Assembly (NCBI RefSeq): GCF_001428845.1
Contig: NZ_LMIU01000004.1
Span: 90,848-154,847, forward strand
Direction: 5' to 3'
From: Achromobacter sp. Root83
Lineage (GTDB): Bacteria > Pseudomonadota > Gammaproteobacteria > Burkholderiales > Burkholderiaceae_B
Length of the DNA: 64,000 nucleotides
Shown here: positions 8,496 through 18,581 of the stretch, one piece after another
How positions within the stretch are numbered: position 1 is the first letter of the stretch
How the letters are laid out: the number at the start of each line of letters is the position of its first letter
Program-made: the position numbers and the translations under genes
The notes under the pieces: model-generated
What the model saw: only the letters and a program-made list of their open reading frames with translations
The model's database searches: none
What the model was told of the DNA's origin: nothing

Positions 8496-9392
8496 TCACC
8501 CCGCGCCGGCCCCCGCGAAATGCGGCGATTGCCCAAAATGCTCGATCAATAGCTCCGTCAGCACCCGTATCTTCCGTGCGGGATGCTGGCCGGGCGGGCG
8601 GATAACGTAGGCTCCGGCCGGCGGTGGGGGATAGCGGGTCATGATGGGCACGAGGGCGCCTGCGGCTACATGGTCGTGGGTGAGGCAATCGGGCAGATAA
8701 GCGATCCCCAGTCCGGCCGTCGCGGCGGCGACCAAGGCCGCGCCGTTGTCGGCCTTGAAGCGCCCTTGCGGACGAACCGCGATGATCTTGTCGCCATCCA
8801 TGAACTGCCAGGTCTCGGTGCCCTGCATGAGTGCCTCATGCGCGACAAGTTGCTCGGGCGCTTCGGGCGCCCCATGCGCCTGGATGTAGCCCGGGCTGGC
8901 GAGCAGCTTGCCGTGGATGGGGCCTACGCGCCGTGCGATCAGGTTGGAGTCCTGCAGATAGCCCACCCGTATCGCACAGTCATAACCCTCTGCGATGAGA
9001 TCGACAAAGCGATCGCTATAGCAGGTCTGGACCTGAAGCTTGGGGTGGCGCCGCGCCAATTCCGCGACCACCGGCGCGAAATGCGTCAGGCCGAACGACA
9101 CCGGCACGGCAACACGCAAGCGGCCCCGCAGATCACCGGCGGGCACGATCGTTTCCCGGGCCATGTCGATCTCGGCGCTGGCTCTGGCCGCATGGTCCCG
9201 GAAAATCGCCCCGGCTTCGGTAAGCGCTGCCCCGCGTGTGGTGCGTGCAAGCAACTGCACGCCCAGTTCCTTTTCCAGCCGCAGCAACCGGCGGCTGACG
9301 ATCGACTTGGACACCCCCAGTCTGAGCGCGGCGGGCGACACGCCGCCCGCATCGGCAACTTCGACGAATGTTTGAAGTTCTTCGAGATCCAA
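8496..9392 (-). CDS. LysR-family transcriptional regulator with probable TTG start
   Basis: About 298 residues with a normal LysR N-terminus (LEELQTFVEVADAGGVSPAALRLGVSKSIVSRRLLRLEKELG). The open frame runs far upstream without family match; the best start is the TTG beginning LDLEELQ, nine or so bases after an AAAGGGGAG ribosome binding site, which gives the usual family length. It converges on the RraA gene with 32 bases between and diverges from the isochorismatase-like operon at 9657, its likely target. The 264-base divergent gap contains two GCAATTT direct repeats (near 9597 and 9620) but no site I would call. Confidence 0.88.
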   Translation of the reverse strand: MDLEELQTFVEVADAGGVSPAALRLGVSKSIVSRRLLRLEKELGVQLLARTTRGAALTEAGAIFRDHAARASAEIDMARETIVPAGDLRGRLRVAVPVSFGLTHFAPVVAELARRHPKLQVQTCYSDRFVDLIAEGYDCAIRVGYLQDSNLIARRVGPIHGKLLASPGYIQAHGAPEAPEQLVAHEALMQGTETWQFMDGDKIIAVRPQGRFKADNGAALVAAATAGLGIAYLPDCLTHDHVAAGALVPIMTRYPPPPAGAYVIRPPGQHPARKIRVLTELLIEHFGQSPHFAGAGAG

Positions 9393-9656
9393 TTTGGCGT
9401 TGCTCCCCTTTCCGCGTCGCGGTTCGCCCCAGGATAGCACTACCGCCGCAAGCGCCGAATCGGCGTGCCGGGCGAGACGATGGTGTTCCTGATCGCGCGA
9501 CACAGTTCGCCTCGGAACGGAACTACCGCATCCAGATTGACGAAAACATAATGGCGGATCCGGATAGCGTCGCCACAAGCGCACGCCTTCCGGGAAGCAA
9601 TTTGCAACGCGACTCGCAATGCAATTTCCGCAAACCAAGCCAACCAGGAATCACCA

Positions 9657-10310
9657 ATGACTTTTCGCAACGGCCTCGATTCGCTTCTCCGTCCTGAAGA
9701 TTCGGTACTCGTTCTGATCGACCACCAGCCTTACCAACTGACCAACCTGAACAGCCACGATCCGCATGCGGTGGTCAACAATTCGACGGCGTTGGCGAAG
9801 GCCGCAAAGGTCTTTGGCGTACCCACGATCCTGACGAGCGTGATCGCTGCCCGAGGCGGCCGCATCTTTTCCCAGATCACCGATGTGTTCCCCGGCCAGG
9901 AAGTCATTGACCGCACGCTCATCAATACCTGGGAAGACAAAAAGGTGGTCGACGCGGCCAAGGCCACGGGCCGCAAGCAGTTGGTCATCGCCGGTCTGTG
10001 GACCGAAATCTGCGTCGCGATGCCGGCGATCCAGGCCGCGGGCGAAGGGTGGGATGTGACGGTCATCACCGACGCGTCGGGTGGCGTTTCGGTCGAAGCG
10101 CACGAAGTCGCCCTCCAGCGCATGGCGGCCGCCGGCGTGAATCTGATGACGTGGCTGGCGGTGGCCGCCGAGTGGCAACGGGACTGGGCGCGCACCGACA
10201 CCGCCCCGGCGCTGACCGACATACTCGTTCAGCATGCCGCGGGCAGCGGCATCGCCTACCTGTGGGAACAGCAGTTGCTGAACACGCCGGTCCCCGCCGC
10301 GGCAGACTGA
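9657..10310 (+). CDS. Isochorismatase-fold cysteine hydrolase (YcaC-like)
   Basis: 217-residue cysteine hydrolase. The catalytic triad pattern is visible: Asp in VLVLIDHQPYQ (around residue 21) and the nucleophilic Cys in AGLWTEICVAMP (around 118), with the lysine position less clear. The run VITDASGGVSVEAHEVALQRM is typical of YcaC-type hydrolases. These enzymes hydrolyse small amides or related bonds, and many have no known substrate. It starts a likely operon with the NAD(P)-binding protein and MFS transporter downstream, although a 122-base gap separates it from the next start. Confidence 0.85.
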   Translation: MTFRNGLDSLLRPEDSVLVLIDHQPYQLTNLNSHDPHAVVNNSTALAKAAKVFGVPTILTSVIAARGGRIFSQITDVFPGQEVIDRTLINTWEDKKVVDAAKATGRKQLVIAGLWTEICVAMPAIQAAGEGWDVTVITDASGGVSVEAHEVALQRMAAAGVNLMTWLAVAAEWQRDWARTDTAPALTDILVQHAAGSGIAYLWEQQLLNTPVPAAAD

Positions 10311-10432
10311 CCGTGCGGGAGGATGACCCGGTCGCCGAAATCGGTATGGTTGACGATGCGCCTGGTCATCCCTTTCACGCGCGATAAGGCGGAACCGCCC
10401 GCGCCCGGACCCACGTGCGGAGGTACCTTGAA

Positions 10433-11440
10433 TTGACGTCGACTCCAATTTTATTAATGGGCGGCACCGGCGCCATCGGCCGCCTGAGCGCCCGGGCACT
10501 GCGCGCCGCGCACCCCGATGTGCCGTTGCTGATCGGCGGGCGCAATGCCGCCAAAAGCGCTGAAGCGGCTGACGATCTGGGGAATGCCGAAGGGGTGGTG
10601 ATAGACCCTCGCGTGGACGATCTTGGCCTGGGTGACCGTCCGGTCGCGGCTGTGGCGGTCTTTTACGCTGACGACCGACTGGCCGGTTTGCGCTACGCGC
10701 AACGCCGCGGCGCGGCGCACCTGGGCATTTCTTCGGGCGTCTTCGAAATCGCCCCCGAAGTCGCGGCCTACATGCATGCGCCCAGCGCCGCGGCAATCGT
10801 GCTGGGCTATGAGTGGCTCGTGGGCGCCACGACCATCGCCACCTTCGCCTGCGCGCAAGCCTTTGCGCAAATCCACGACATCAAGATCGGCGCGCTTGTC
10901 GATGAGCAGGACGGCGGCGGCCCCGCCGTAGCCGAAGACTTCGAACGGCTGAACCGGATGATGCCGGCCGCGCTGACGCGGCAAGATGGCCGCTATGTCT
11001 GGCGCGGCAAGGACGACGCAAAAACCGAATTCCGTGCGATCGATGGCGCCACGATGCAAGCAGCTGGCTTCTCGTCCATCGATGTGGCCGGCTTGGCGGC
11101 TGCAACCGGTGCACCCAACGTGCAGTTCAACATCGCCACCGGAATCAGTTCGTCACGGCGCCGTGGCGAACCCAAGTCCACCGAGATCCTCATCGAACTG
11201 GCAGGCAAGGGCCATGACGGTCTTGCGCTGCGCACACGCCACGCGGTGTTCCACCCGCGCGGCGCGGCCCACCTGACCGCGCTGGGCGTCAGCATGATTC
11301 TTGAGCGGCTGGCCGGGCTGGACGGCAATGCTCCCACCCCGGCGGGCTTGTATTTCCCGTACCAGGTTGTCGATCACGGCTCGTATCTCTTGCGCTTGCA
11401 GGCGGAAGGCGGCCGGATCGTCTCGCTGGACACCCTGTGA
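10433..11440 (+). CDS. NAD(P)-binding saccharopine-dehydrogenase-like protein, function unknown
   Basis: About 335 residues starting with a Rossmann fingerprint (ILLMGGTGAIGRLSARALRAA), then a segment typical of saccharopine-dehydrogenase-like oxidoreductases and related NAD(P)-binding proteins. I prefer the TTG start at 10433, nine bases after a GGAGG ribosome binding site; a GTG six codons upstream overlaps that site. It is followed after 37 bases by an MFS transporter and preceded by a YcaC-like hydrolase. I do not recognise its substrate; the protein could be an oxidoreductase or a non-catalytic member of the fold. Confidence 0.75.
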   Translation: MTSTPILLMGGTGAIGRLSARALRAAHPDVPLLIGGRNAAKSAEAADDLGNAEGVVIDPRVDDLGLGDRPVAAVAVFYADDRLAGLRYAQRRGAAHLGISSGVFEIAPEVAAYMHAPSAAAIVLGYEWLVGATTIATFACAQAFAQIHDIKIGALVDEQDGGGPAVAEDFERLNRMMPAALTRQDGRYVWRGKDDAKTEFRAIDGATMQAAGFSSIDVAGLAAATGAPNVQFNIATGISSSRRRGEPKSTEILIELAGKGHDGLALRTRHAVFHPRGAAHLTALGVSMILERLAGLDGNAPTPAGLYFPYQVVDHGSYLLRLQAEGGRIVSLDTL

Positions 11441-11477
11441 CGCGAGCGCTCGGCCCGGCCATCGCGCGGGCTCGGTC

Positions 11478-12620
11478 ATGAACCCGAGTCTGTATCTGGG
11501 CGCCACGGGTTTCGCGCTGATCGCCGTCTGCTACGGCTTTGCCCGCTTCGCCTTCGGACTGTTTCTGCCCGCGATCGATGCGGAAATTTCCTTGTCGCCG
11601 ACCCTGAGCGGGCTGGTTTCGGGCGGGGCATTCTTGACTTACTGCGTCGCGGTCACGCTATCGGCCTGGCTGACCGAACGCATCGGCGCCCGCCACGTGG
11701 CCATCGCCGCCGCGCTGATCGCGGCGGCGGGCATGGCGGGTATCGCGGCCGCGCCCTCGGCCCCCTGGCTAGCGGGCGCGGTGATGCTGGCCGGATCAAG
11801 CACGGGGCTGGCCTCGCCGCCCTTGGCGGCGGCGGTGGCCGCGGCGGTCAGGCCAGACCGGCAGAACGCGACCAACACGATCATCAACGCGGGCACCGGG
11901 GCGGGCGTGGCATTGTCTGGCCCCGTGGCGCTGCTGATGGGCGGTCAATGGCGCCTCGCCTTCGCGGGGTTTGCCGCCGCCGCGGTCGGCCTGGCATACG
12001 CCGTGGCGTTGGCCCTGCCGCGAAACACACCCGGAACGGCAACTGGCACGCGTGGCATGCCGCCGATCGACGGCGCCCTTCGGCGCTTGGCCTCGGCGGC
12101 TTTTCTGACCGGCGCGGCCAGCACCGCTGTCTGGTCCTTTGGCGGGCAACTTGTCGCACTTCGACTCGACTGGAGCGGCACCGGCGCCGGGCTGCTCTGG
12201 ATCGCCATCGGCTCGGCCGGCATCGCGGGGGCGGGCGCCGGCCATTTGATCGCGCGATTCGGAATCGACGCGGTGCACCGGGTATTTCTTGCGGGGATGG
12301 CAGCAGGCATACTGCTGATCGGGGCCGACGGCACCTCGACAGCCCTGACGCTATGCGGCGGCGCGCTATTCGGCGCCTCCTACATCGTGCTTACGGGTAT
12401 CTATCTGCTGTGGGGGGTGTCGGCACTACCCTGTCGGCCCGCCACCGGCGTGATGATCGCGTTTCTGGCGCTGGCTGTTGGCCAGGCCGCGGGAGCCTCG
12501 GGCTTCGGCCTGCTCATGGACCGGTTGACGGCCAATCACGCCGTGATCGGCTTTGCCTGCCTTGCGCTGACGGCCGGGTTCGCACGCGCCGACGGTGCGG
12601 ATCCACAGCCGTGCCGGTGA
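11478..12620 (+). CDS. Major facilitator superfamily transporter (YbfB/YjiJ-type)
   Basis: Inner-membrane protein of about 380 residues with roughly twelve hydrophobic segments. The N-terminus (LGATGFALIAVCYGFARFAFGLFLPAIDAEISLSPTLSGLVSGGAF) resembles the YbfB/YjiJ group of MFS proteins, and a short loop containing TERIGAR follows the second helix as usual. It is the last gene of the rightward set beginning at 9657, so it may import or export the compound handled by the hydrolase and NAD(P)-binding protein. The ATG at MNPSLYLGATG is used because the longer frame overlaps the previous gene. Confidence 0.85.
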   Translation: MNPSLYLGATGFALIAVCYGFARFAFGLFLPAIDAEISLSPTLSGLVSGGAFLTYCVAVTLSAWLTERIGARHVAIAAALIAAAGMAGIAAAPSAPWLAGAVMLAGSSTGLASPPLAAAVAAAVRPDRQNATNTIINAGTGAGVALSGPVALLMGGQWRLAFAGFAAAAVGLAYAVALALPRNTPGTATGTRGMPPIDGALRRLASAAFLTGAASTAVWSFGGQLVALRLDWSGTGAGLLWIAIGSAGIAGAGAGHLIARFGIDAVHRVFLAGMAAGILLIGADGTSTALTLCGGALFGASYIVLTGIYLLWGVSALPCRPATGVMIAFLALAVGQAAGASGFGLLMDRLTANHAVIGFACLALTAGFARADGADPQPCR

Positions 12621-12799
12621 AAGCGGTGAACCAGCGTTTCGACGTGACGGCACCCGGGCCGTCCCGCATATTGGAACAGCAGCCCACCCGTGGGGATCGA
12701 CTCGGATTTTTCCCCCGTAGTTCGCCATATTGCACCGCCGCATGATGTGCTGTAGTGCACGGGTAGCGGGTGCATTCCGCGCCCCGTCGCGTGCCCAAC

Positions 12800-14452
12800 A
12801 TGTCCAAACTCAGAAATCTCTCTCTCCGGAGCAGCCTGATCGCGCTGGTGCTCTTCTTCATCGTGACGCTGCTCGCCGTTGGCGTCATTGCCATGCAGCA
12901 GCTCTGGAGCATCAGCCAGAAACAGCGCGCCATGTACACGGAAACCGTGATGCCGTTGCGCGTCGTCGTAGACGCCGCGCGGCAAGGCGCCACGCACTTC
13001 AGGCGCATGTACGTCTATATCTGGAATACCGATCCTCAAGGCCGCCAGAACGAACTGCGCCTGAACGAAGATTCCGAGAAATCGGTGCTGCAGGCACGTG
13101 ACCGTCTGCAGCAAGAGCAGGATCCCGCGCTGCGCGAACTGGGCGGCAAACTGGCCGACACCTGGACCCGCTACAAGGCGGCCGTGAACAACGTGAAGAG
13201 CCTGGCCGATCGCAACGACCCCACCGCGATGGCCGTGCTGCACAAGGACTCGGCCGAGCTGCATGTCGCGGCGCGCAACATCCTGATGGACGCCGCCAAG
13301 CGCCAGGAAGAACTGGCCCGGCTCGACACCGAAGACGCCGCCGCGGCCGTGGAACGCACCTTCTGGACGCTTACCGCGCTTATCGTGCTGTGCGCCCTGA
13401 TCGGCATCGTCCTTGGCCTTGTCCTCGTGCGTTCCGTCATGCGCCGCCTGGGCGGCGAGCCGGCATACGCCGCCCGGATCGCCCAGGAAGTCGCCAAGGG
13501 CAATCTGGCCGTGCGCGTGCAGCGCCGCGATGGCGACGAGACCAGCGTGCTGGCCAACATGGACGCCATGCGCGCCAACCTCGCGAAGCTGGTGAGCCAG
13601 GTGCGCCAGTCGAGCGAGTCGATCGCCACGGGCGCCACCCAGATCTCCTCCGGCAACGCCGACCTCAGCCAGCGCACCGAAGAACAGGCCGCCAACGTCG
13701 AAGAGACCGCCGCCTCGATGGAAGAGATGAACGCGGCGGTGAAGCAGAACCTCGAATCCGTGCAGATGGCGGCTTCGCTGGCCGGATCCGCCCGTGAAGC
13801 CGCCGCGCGCGGCGGCGAAGTCGTCGGCAATGTGGTCAACACGATGGACGCCATCTCCGCCAGCTCGCGCAAGATCGTCGACATCATCGCCGTCATCGAC
13901 TCCATCGCCTTCCAGACCAACATCCTCGCCCTGAACGCGGCTGTCGAAGCGGCCCGCGCGGGCGAACAAGGCCGCGGCTTTGCCGTCGTGGCGAGCGAAG
14001 TGCGCGCCCTCGCCCAGCGCAGCGCCAGCGCCGCCAAGGAAATCAAGCAACTGATCAGCGACAGCGTCGGCAACGTCGAAGCGGGTTCCAACCTGGTCGG
14101 CGAGGCGGGCGGCACCATGAACGACATCGTGACGCAGGTGCGTCGCGTTGCCGACCTGATCGCCGAAATCGGCGCCGCGGCACACGAGCAGGGACAAGGC
14201 ATCTCGCAAGTTGGCGACGCCATCAACCAGCTCGACCAGACCACGCAGCAGAACGCCGCGCTGGTCGAAGAGTCGGCCGCCGCCGCCCACAGCCTCAACG
14301 AGCAGGCCGCGACACTGGTGCAGCTGGTCAGCGTGTTCCGCCTTGCGGAAGATGGAGCTCCCCGCCCGGTGGCGCAGGCACATATCGCTCACGCACGCGA
14401 AACCCGGCCCGTGACCGCGCGGCGCGCCACGACTGGCCGCCACCCCGCCTGA
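12800..14452 (+). CDS. Methyl-accepting chemotaxis protein
   Basis: Transmembrane chemoreceptor of 550 residues. It has a first membrane helix ([21 protein letters not shown], about 11-32), a periplasmic helical bundle to about 187, a second helix ([20 protein letters not shown]), a HAMP linker, and a cytoplasmic signalling hairpin. The hairpin tip is clear: [39 protein letters not shown]. The periplasmic part looks like a four-helix-bundle (Tar/Tsr type) ligand domain. No C-terminal CheR-binding NWETF-like pentapeptide is present; the end is a basic tail. No chemotaxis genes are adjacent, so its ligand cannot be guessed from context. Confidence 0.95.
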   Translation: MSKLRNLSLRSSLIALVLFFIVTLLAVGVIAMQQLWSISQKQRAMYTETVMPLRVVVDAARQGATHFRRMYVYIWNTDPQGRQNELRLNEDSEKSVLQARDRLQQEQDPALRELGGKLADTWTRYKAAVNNVKSLADRNDPTAMAVLHKDSAELHVAARNILMDAAKRQEELARLDTEDAAAAVERTFWTLTALIVLCALIGIVLGLVLVRSVMRRLGGEPAYAARIAQEVAKGNLAVRVQRRDGDETSVLANMDAMRANLAKLVSQVRQSSESIATGATQISSGNADLSQRTEEQAANVEETAASMEEMNAAVKQNLESVQMAASLAGSAREAAARGGEVVGNVVNTMDAISASSRKIVDIIAVIDSIAFQTNILALNAAVEAARAGEQGRGFAVVASEVRALAQRSASAAKEIKQLISDSVGNVEAGSNLVGEAGGTMNDIVTQVRRVADLIAEIGAAAHEQGQGISQVGDAINQLDQTTQQNAALVEESAAAAHSLNEQAATLVQLVSVFRLAEDGAPRPVAQAHIAHARETRPVTARRATTGRHPA

Positions 14453-14457
14453 TATCA

Positions 14458-14483
14458 GGCCTGCCATCCTCGGGTGGCAGGCC
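14458..14483 (+). terminator. Hairpin after the chemoreceptor gene, probable terminator
   Basis: GGCCTGCCA, an eight-base loop, then TGGCAGGCC: a perfect 9-base stem starting six bases after the TGA. No strong T-run follows, so termination may be imperfect. Confidence 0.55.
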
Positions 14484-14570
14484 CGAATCGTCCGTCCTGC
14501 AAGCGGCCGTTCGCCTCTCGCCGGAATTTGCGCGATGATGGTGCACCCCCCCCTATCGGAACCCCCCGCC

Positions 14571-15239
14571 ATGAGCCAAGCCACCCCCGGCAAGATCATC
14601 CTCGACTTCGTGTCCGACGTCGCCTGCCCCTGGTGCGCGGTCGGCCTGGGCAACCTGCTGGCCGCCATTGACCGTGTCAAGGATTCGGTATCGGTCGAAC
14701 TGCGCATGCGGCCCTTCGAGCTGAATCCAGACATGCCTGCCGGCGGCCAGAACACGCTGGAACGGCTTGAGAAGAAGTATGGCTACAGCCGCGAGCAGAT
14801 CACCGCCAACCGTGCCGTCATCAGCGAACGGGCCGCCGCCGTCGGCATGCCCATGCGCATGACCGAGGCCGACAAGTCGTACAACACCTTCGATGCACAC
14901 CGCCTGCTGCATTGGGCCGGCGAGCAAGGACAAGATGCGCAGATCGCGCTCAAGCGCGCGCTGCTGAAGACCTACCATCACGACAACCTCGACACCAGCC
15001 AGGCCGACGTGCTGCTGCAGGCCGTGGCGCAGGCAGGCCTCGATGCCGAGGCCGCGCGTGAAGTGCTGGCATCCGGCCGCTTTGCCGATGAGGTACGCGC
15101 GGAAGAGCAGAAATGGCAAGCCGCGGGGATCTCGTCGGTGCCGTCCATCATCATCAACAGTCAATATCTGCTGTCAGGGGCGCAGCCGGTCGAAACCTTC
15201 GAGCAGGCGTTGCTGCAAGTGGCGCGCGAAGCGGAGTGA
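14571..15239 (+). CDS. DsbA-family oxidoreductase (FrnE-like)
   Basis: About 222-residue thioredoxin-fold protein with a CPWC active site at residues 18-21 (LDFVSDVACPWCAVGLGNL) and the cis-proline region SVPSIIINSQYLLSGAQP near the C-terminus. FrnE-like members are cytoplasmic disulfide oxidoreductases or isomerase-like proteins; there is no signal peptide here, so a cytoplasmic place fits. Two ATGs upstream (14535, 14538) are in frame; I chose the ATG giving MSQATPGKIILDF because it matches the usual family N-terminus. It converges on the autotransporter gene. Confidence 0.9.
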   Translation: MSQATPGKIILDFVSDVACPWCAVGLGNLLAAIDRVKDSVSVELRMRPFELNPDMPAGGQNTLERLEKKYGYSREQITANRAVISERAAAVGMPMRMTEADKSYNTFDAHRLLHWAGEQGQDAQIALKRALLKTYHHDNLDTSQADVLLQAVAQAGLDAEAAREVLASGRFADEVRAEEQKWQAAGISSVPSIIINSQYLLSGAQPVETFEQALLQVAREAE

Positions 15240-15256
15240 ATACCCCGCCGCCGAGC

Positions 15257-18200
15257 CTAGAAGCGCCAGCGCATGTCCACCGTACCGGCTTGCTGGCGAT
15301 TGCCGCCGCCGAATTCGCCGGCATAAGCCAGGCCGATCGTCAGGTTGCGGATCGTGACCAGGTCGGCACCCACCTCCACGCGCGCCGCATCGCGGGCGAT
15401 GGGCGCGCCGGCCACCGAAAAGCTCACGCCGCCATCGAAGGCCAGCGTGGTGCTGGGCTGCACATTGCCGTAGGCATGGCGCCACCCCAACATGCCGCGC
15501 AGTGCAATGGCCGAGTCAGGCACCTGCCAGCGCGCGCGCAAGCCCGCCAAGGTAGATGCCAGGGTCTGGCTCTGGCTTTTTCCGGACAGCGCGGCGGACC
15601 CGCCTGATTCCGAGAAGGCCCGCGTGCGCAAGTCGCTCCACGACAGTCCGGCGAACGGTTCGATCGTGGTGTCCGGCGTGATCGGCACTGCGTAGCCCAC
15701 TTCAGCGAAAAGCTGGGTGGTCGACGCGTGATAATCGGCCTTGAGGGTCTGCGAAAGGCTGCCGTAGTCGATCTGGCGCCGCGTGGCGATGTCATGCCAC
15801 GAGTAGGCCGTGCCGGCCAGCAGGTTCAGGGAACCCGCGCCCAGCGCGTAGGCCTTGCCGCCATACAGCGTGGCCGTATAGCTCTGCGTATCGGCGGTGG
15901 CGGCCCGGCTGCCCGTCTTGAGCTTGGCGTCGGCGTAGCCGAGGGCCGCACCCAGGCGCCACCCGCGGCCCACTTCCGCGTCGCCGCCGAGCGCCAGCGT
16001 CGTGGTTTGCTGGGTGAGCGCCGGCGCATTGCCGTCGCTGCCCAGGCGGCGCCAATCGCCCTCGATCTGCGCCCACACCGGTTGCGCGGTTGAGCGTGGC
16101 AGCGCGCTGGCCGCGGGCGGCGCGTCGCTCGTGCCGGCCTGGGCCGTGGGCGCGCCTGGCAGCCGGCCCGCGGCGAGATTGCCGCGCAGGCCGTCCAGGC
16201 CGCGTTGCAGGGCCGGAGTGCCCGCGCTCACCAGCGCCGAATTCACGTTGGCGTGCGTGTCGCCCGACAAGGCTTGCAGCGCCTGCCTGTAGTCGCCCAC
16301 GTCGGTCGAGAGCGCCAGTGCGCGCCATACCTCGCTGGTGGCGGGCAGGGCTTGCGCCGCCCTGGCCACGGCACGCTGGTTGGCGGTGGCCGCAAGACTG
16401 GCGAACTCCTTCGCGCCGCTGCCGGGTTCAACCCCGGGGTCGATTCCCGGGTCGATTCCGGGACCGACCCCGGGTTCTTCCGCCCCTTTGGGTACAAGCT
16501 GGAAGGTCAGGTCGTTGCCATCGCCGCCGCTCGTGCTGACTTTGGCATCGAGGAACAGCAAGGGATTCTCGATCCGCCCGATGCCGCCGGCAATGGCGCC
16601 CGCGCTTTGTTTGTCCAGGATGACCACCGGCGCGGCGGAAGGCGCCCAGGAGGCCGCGTCGTTCGGGCTGAAGGCCAGCGCCAAGGTGGTGTTGTCGAGC
16701 TCGACCGCGCCAAGCGCCGTGAGGCTGGCGCTGGCCGTGGGCGTGGCGGCGATGCGCAGCGTGCCGCTGTTCTTGTAGCCGCCGGCCACGGTTTGCGTGC
16801 CAAGCGGATTGCCGGGTGCGTGCACGCCGCCAGACTGGATGACTGTGCCTCCCAACCGCCCCGTGCCGCTGAGGGTGCCGCCGGCATTCGCCACGAAGGC
16901 GGCGTTCGGCGCCGAGCCCGCCACGTCCAACACGCCAGCGTCGACCGAGACCTGTCCGCTGAAGGAGTGCGCCCCCGCCAAGGTGAGCGTGCCGGCGCCC
17001 GACTTGCTCACGTGTCCAGCCCCGCTCAGGGCGCCGCTGAAGGTGCTGGCGTCGCTACGCTGGAAAACCAGCGTGCCGCTGACCGCGACCGGGCCAGCCA
17101 GGTCTCCGCTGGCGCCGTTCGCGCCGATATTGAGCGTCGATCCGGATCCGACCCAGGTGCCGCCGGTGTAGGTATTGCTGCCGGTTAGCGAGGTGGTGCC
17201 GTTATTGGTGTGCAGTTGCCCCGTGCCGGTAATCGCGGTGTTCAGCCGGGCGGCGCCGGTCTGGTTGAACTCGATGCTGCCGTCGTTGCGCAGGGTGCTC
17301 AGGCCCTCGATGCTGCCGGCCTGCATGCTGGATCCCGGCCGGCCACCCACCAGGAGAACGCCGTTGTTGTTGATGACGAACGTGGCGCCGCTATCGAATT
17401 GGAGCAGGCCCGGTCCGAGCAACAGTTCGCCCGACCCGCCCTGTGCGCCCGCCCCCAAGCGCAGGCGGCCGCCGGATCCGACAATAACGGTGCCGTTATT
17501 CACCGTGAGACGGCCGTCGCCGCCCTGGCCGCCGTTCGTCATGGCGGCGCTCCCGCCGCCGTTGGCGCCGCCGATCAGCAGGTGCTCGGCGACCACCAGC
17601 TCCGCGCCGTTGATCAGCGTCACGACACCGTTGCCGCCGCGCCCGCCGGCGTTGATGCTTGCTCCGCCCCCGCCGCCGCCGCCGATCAGGATCGAGCGGT
17701 TCACGGTCAGGCGCGTCGTGTCGTAGGTCAGCTCGCCATGGGTACCACTGCCACCGGCGCCAGCGTCCGAGGCGCCGCCGCCGCCGCCGCCCACGCCGAC
17801 ATAATCGTAAGTTTTTGGGCCCCACACCAGCGCATTGCTGTAAACCTGGACGCCTTGGCCAGGCAGGCTGGCGGAAGCGAGATTGTCCAAGGCATCACGA
17901 ACCGGGCCGCCGCTTTCGCCGGACTCCCCAGGCGTCAGCGACGCGCCACCCGCGCCGCCCAGTCCGGCGCCGCCGCCCCCCATGTTCGAGCCCATCGGGT
18001 GCTGGGCGCCGCCACCCCCGCCGCCCACGCCAGCGCCGCCGCCGATGCTGTAGCCGCCGCTGATGGGCGAGATGTGGTACGCGCCCAGGCCACCGTCTGG
18101 GCCGGTATTGCTGCCGCCATAGCCGCCCAGGGGGTCGAAATACCCGCCCATTTCCACACCGCCGCCCGCGCCGCCGCCATAGGGCGAGAGGCCGGCCGCC

Positions 18201-18436
18201 CCACCGCCGCCGATGCCGCCACCCCCGCCACCGGCCCCTATGCCTGTGCCGTTGACATTGTCGGCCGCCCCGCCGTTGCCCCCGCTGCCGATGAGAAAGC
18301 TGTCCGCCTGGGCGGGCGCGGCCGCAAGCGCGCCAGACAGGGCGCAAACCAGCGCGAGGTGCAAGGGCGTCAGGCGCAGGCGCGCCAGTTGCGCCGGCAC
18401 TTGCGGGCGATTGTGTGGGGTGGGCCGGGTAGGCAT
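15257..18436 (-). CDS. Glycine-rich autotransporter (type Va secretion)
   Basis: Outer-membrane autotransporter of about 1059 residues. A long signal peptide ends near ALAAAPAQA. The passenger begins with some 290 residues of very glycine-rich sequence (runs such as GAGGGGGGIGGGG), then passenger-associated repeats (SLTGSNTYTGGTWVGSGST and TLTLAGAHSFSGQVSVDAG), a proline/aspartate hinge PGVGPGIDPGIDPGVEPG near residue 660, and a C-terminal beta-barrel of about 270 residues ending in the expected aromatic DMRWRF. The start at MPTRPTPHNR is preferred to 18502 because it gives a better signal peptide, but no good ribosome binding site is seen. Adhesion or aggregation is the usual role; its target is unknown. 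Confidence 0.92.
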   Translation of the reverse strand: MPTRPTPHNRPQVPAQLARLRLTPLHLALVCALSGALAAAPAQADSFLIGSGGNGGAADNVNGTGIGAGGGGGGIGGGGAAGLSPYGGGAGGGVEMGGYFDPLGGYGGSNTGPDGGLGAYHISPISGGYSIGGGAGVGGGGGGAQHPMGSNMGGGGAGLGGAGGASLTPGESGESGGPVRDALDNLASASLPGQGVQVYSNALVWGPKTYDYVGVGGGGGGASDAGAGGSGTHGELTYDTTRLTVNRSILIGGGGGGGASINAGGRGGNGVVTLINGAELVVAEHLLIGGANGGGSAAMTNGGQGGDGRLTVNNGTVIVGSGGRLRLGAGAQGGSGELLLGPGLLQFDSGATFVINNNGVLLVGGRPGSSMQAGSIEGLSTLRNDGSIEFNQTGAARLNTAITGTGQLHTNNGTTSLTGSNTYTGGTWVGSGSTLNIGANGASGDLAGPVAVSGTLVFQRSDASTFSGALSGAGHVSKSGAGTLTLAGAHSFSGQVSVDAGVLDVAGSAPNAAFVANAGGTLSGTGRLGGTVIQSGGVHAPGNPLGTQTVAGGYKNSGTLRIAATPTASASLTALGAVELDNTTLALAFSPNDAASWAPSAAPVVILDKQSAGAIAGGIGRIENPLLFLDAKVSTSGGDGNDLTFQLVPKGAEEPGVGPGIDPGIDPGVEPGSGAKEFASLAATANQRAVARAAQALPATSEVWRALALSTDVGDYRQALQALSGDTHANVNSALVSAGTPALQRGLDGLRGNLAAGRLPGAPTAQAGTSDAPPAASALPRSTAQPVWAQIEGDWRRLGSDGNAPALTQQTTTLALGGDAEVGRGWRLGAALGYADAKLKTGSRAATADTQSYTATLYGGKAYALGAGSLNLLAGTAYSWHDIATRRQIDYGSLSQTLKADYHASTTQLFAEVGYAVPITPDTTIEPFAGLSWSDLRTRAFSESGGSAALSGKSQSQTLASTLAGLRARWQVPDSAIALRGMLGWRHAYGNVQPSTTLAFDGGVSFSVAGAPIARDAARVEVGADLVTIRNLTIGLAYAGEFGGGNRQQAGTVDMRWRF

Positions 18437-18581
18437 GACGAAGCGGGCCTTGGAAAGGGGTTGGTACGCCCTTGAGTAACCGGCGCCCGAAAACAGTTCC
18501 ATGACCGGCCAGCAAAGCGGCGCCAGCGATCGCGGCGCGTCTTCTTGCGGCGTCAGGATCCTGGGCGGATCACCCCGCGCG

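Noticed and set aside
12536..14755. A 739-codon open frame antisense to the chemoreceptor
   Set aside because: Sequence is Gly/His/Arg-rich shadow of the clear chemoreceptor gene on the other strand.
16421..16480. Short GGGTCGATTCC-type tandem repeats, considered as a mobile or CRISPR-like repeat
   Set aside because: They encode the PGIDPG hinge of the autotransporter in frame; no spacers or cas genes.
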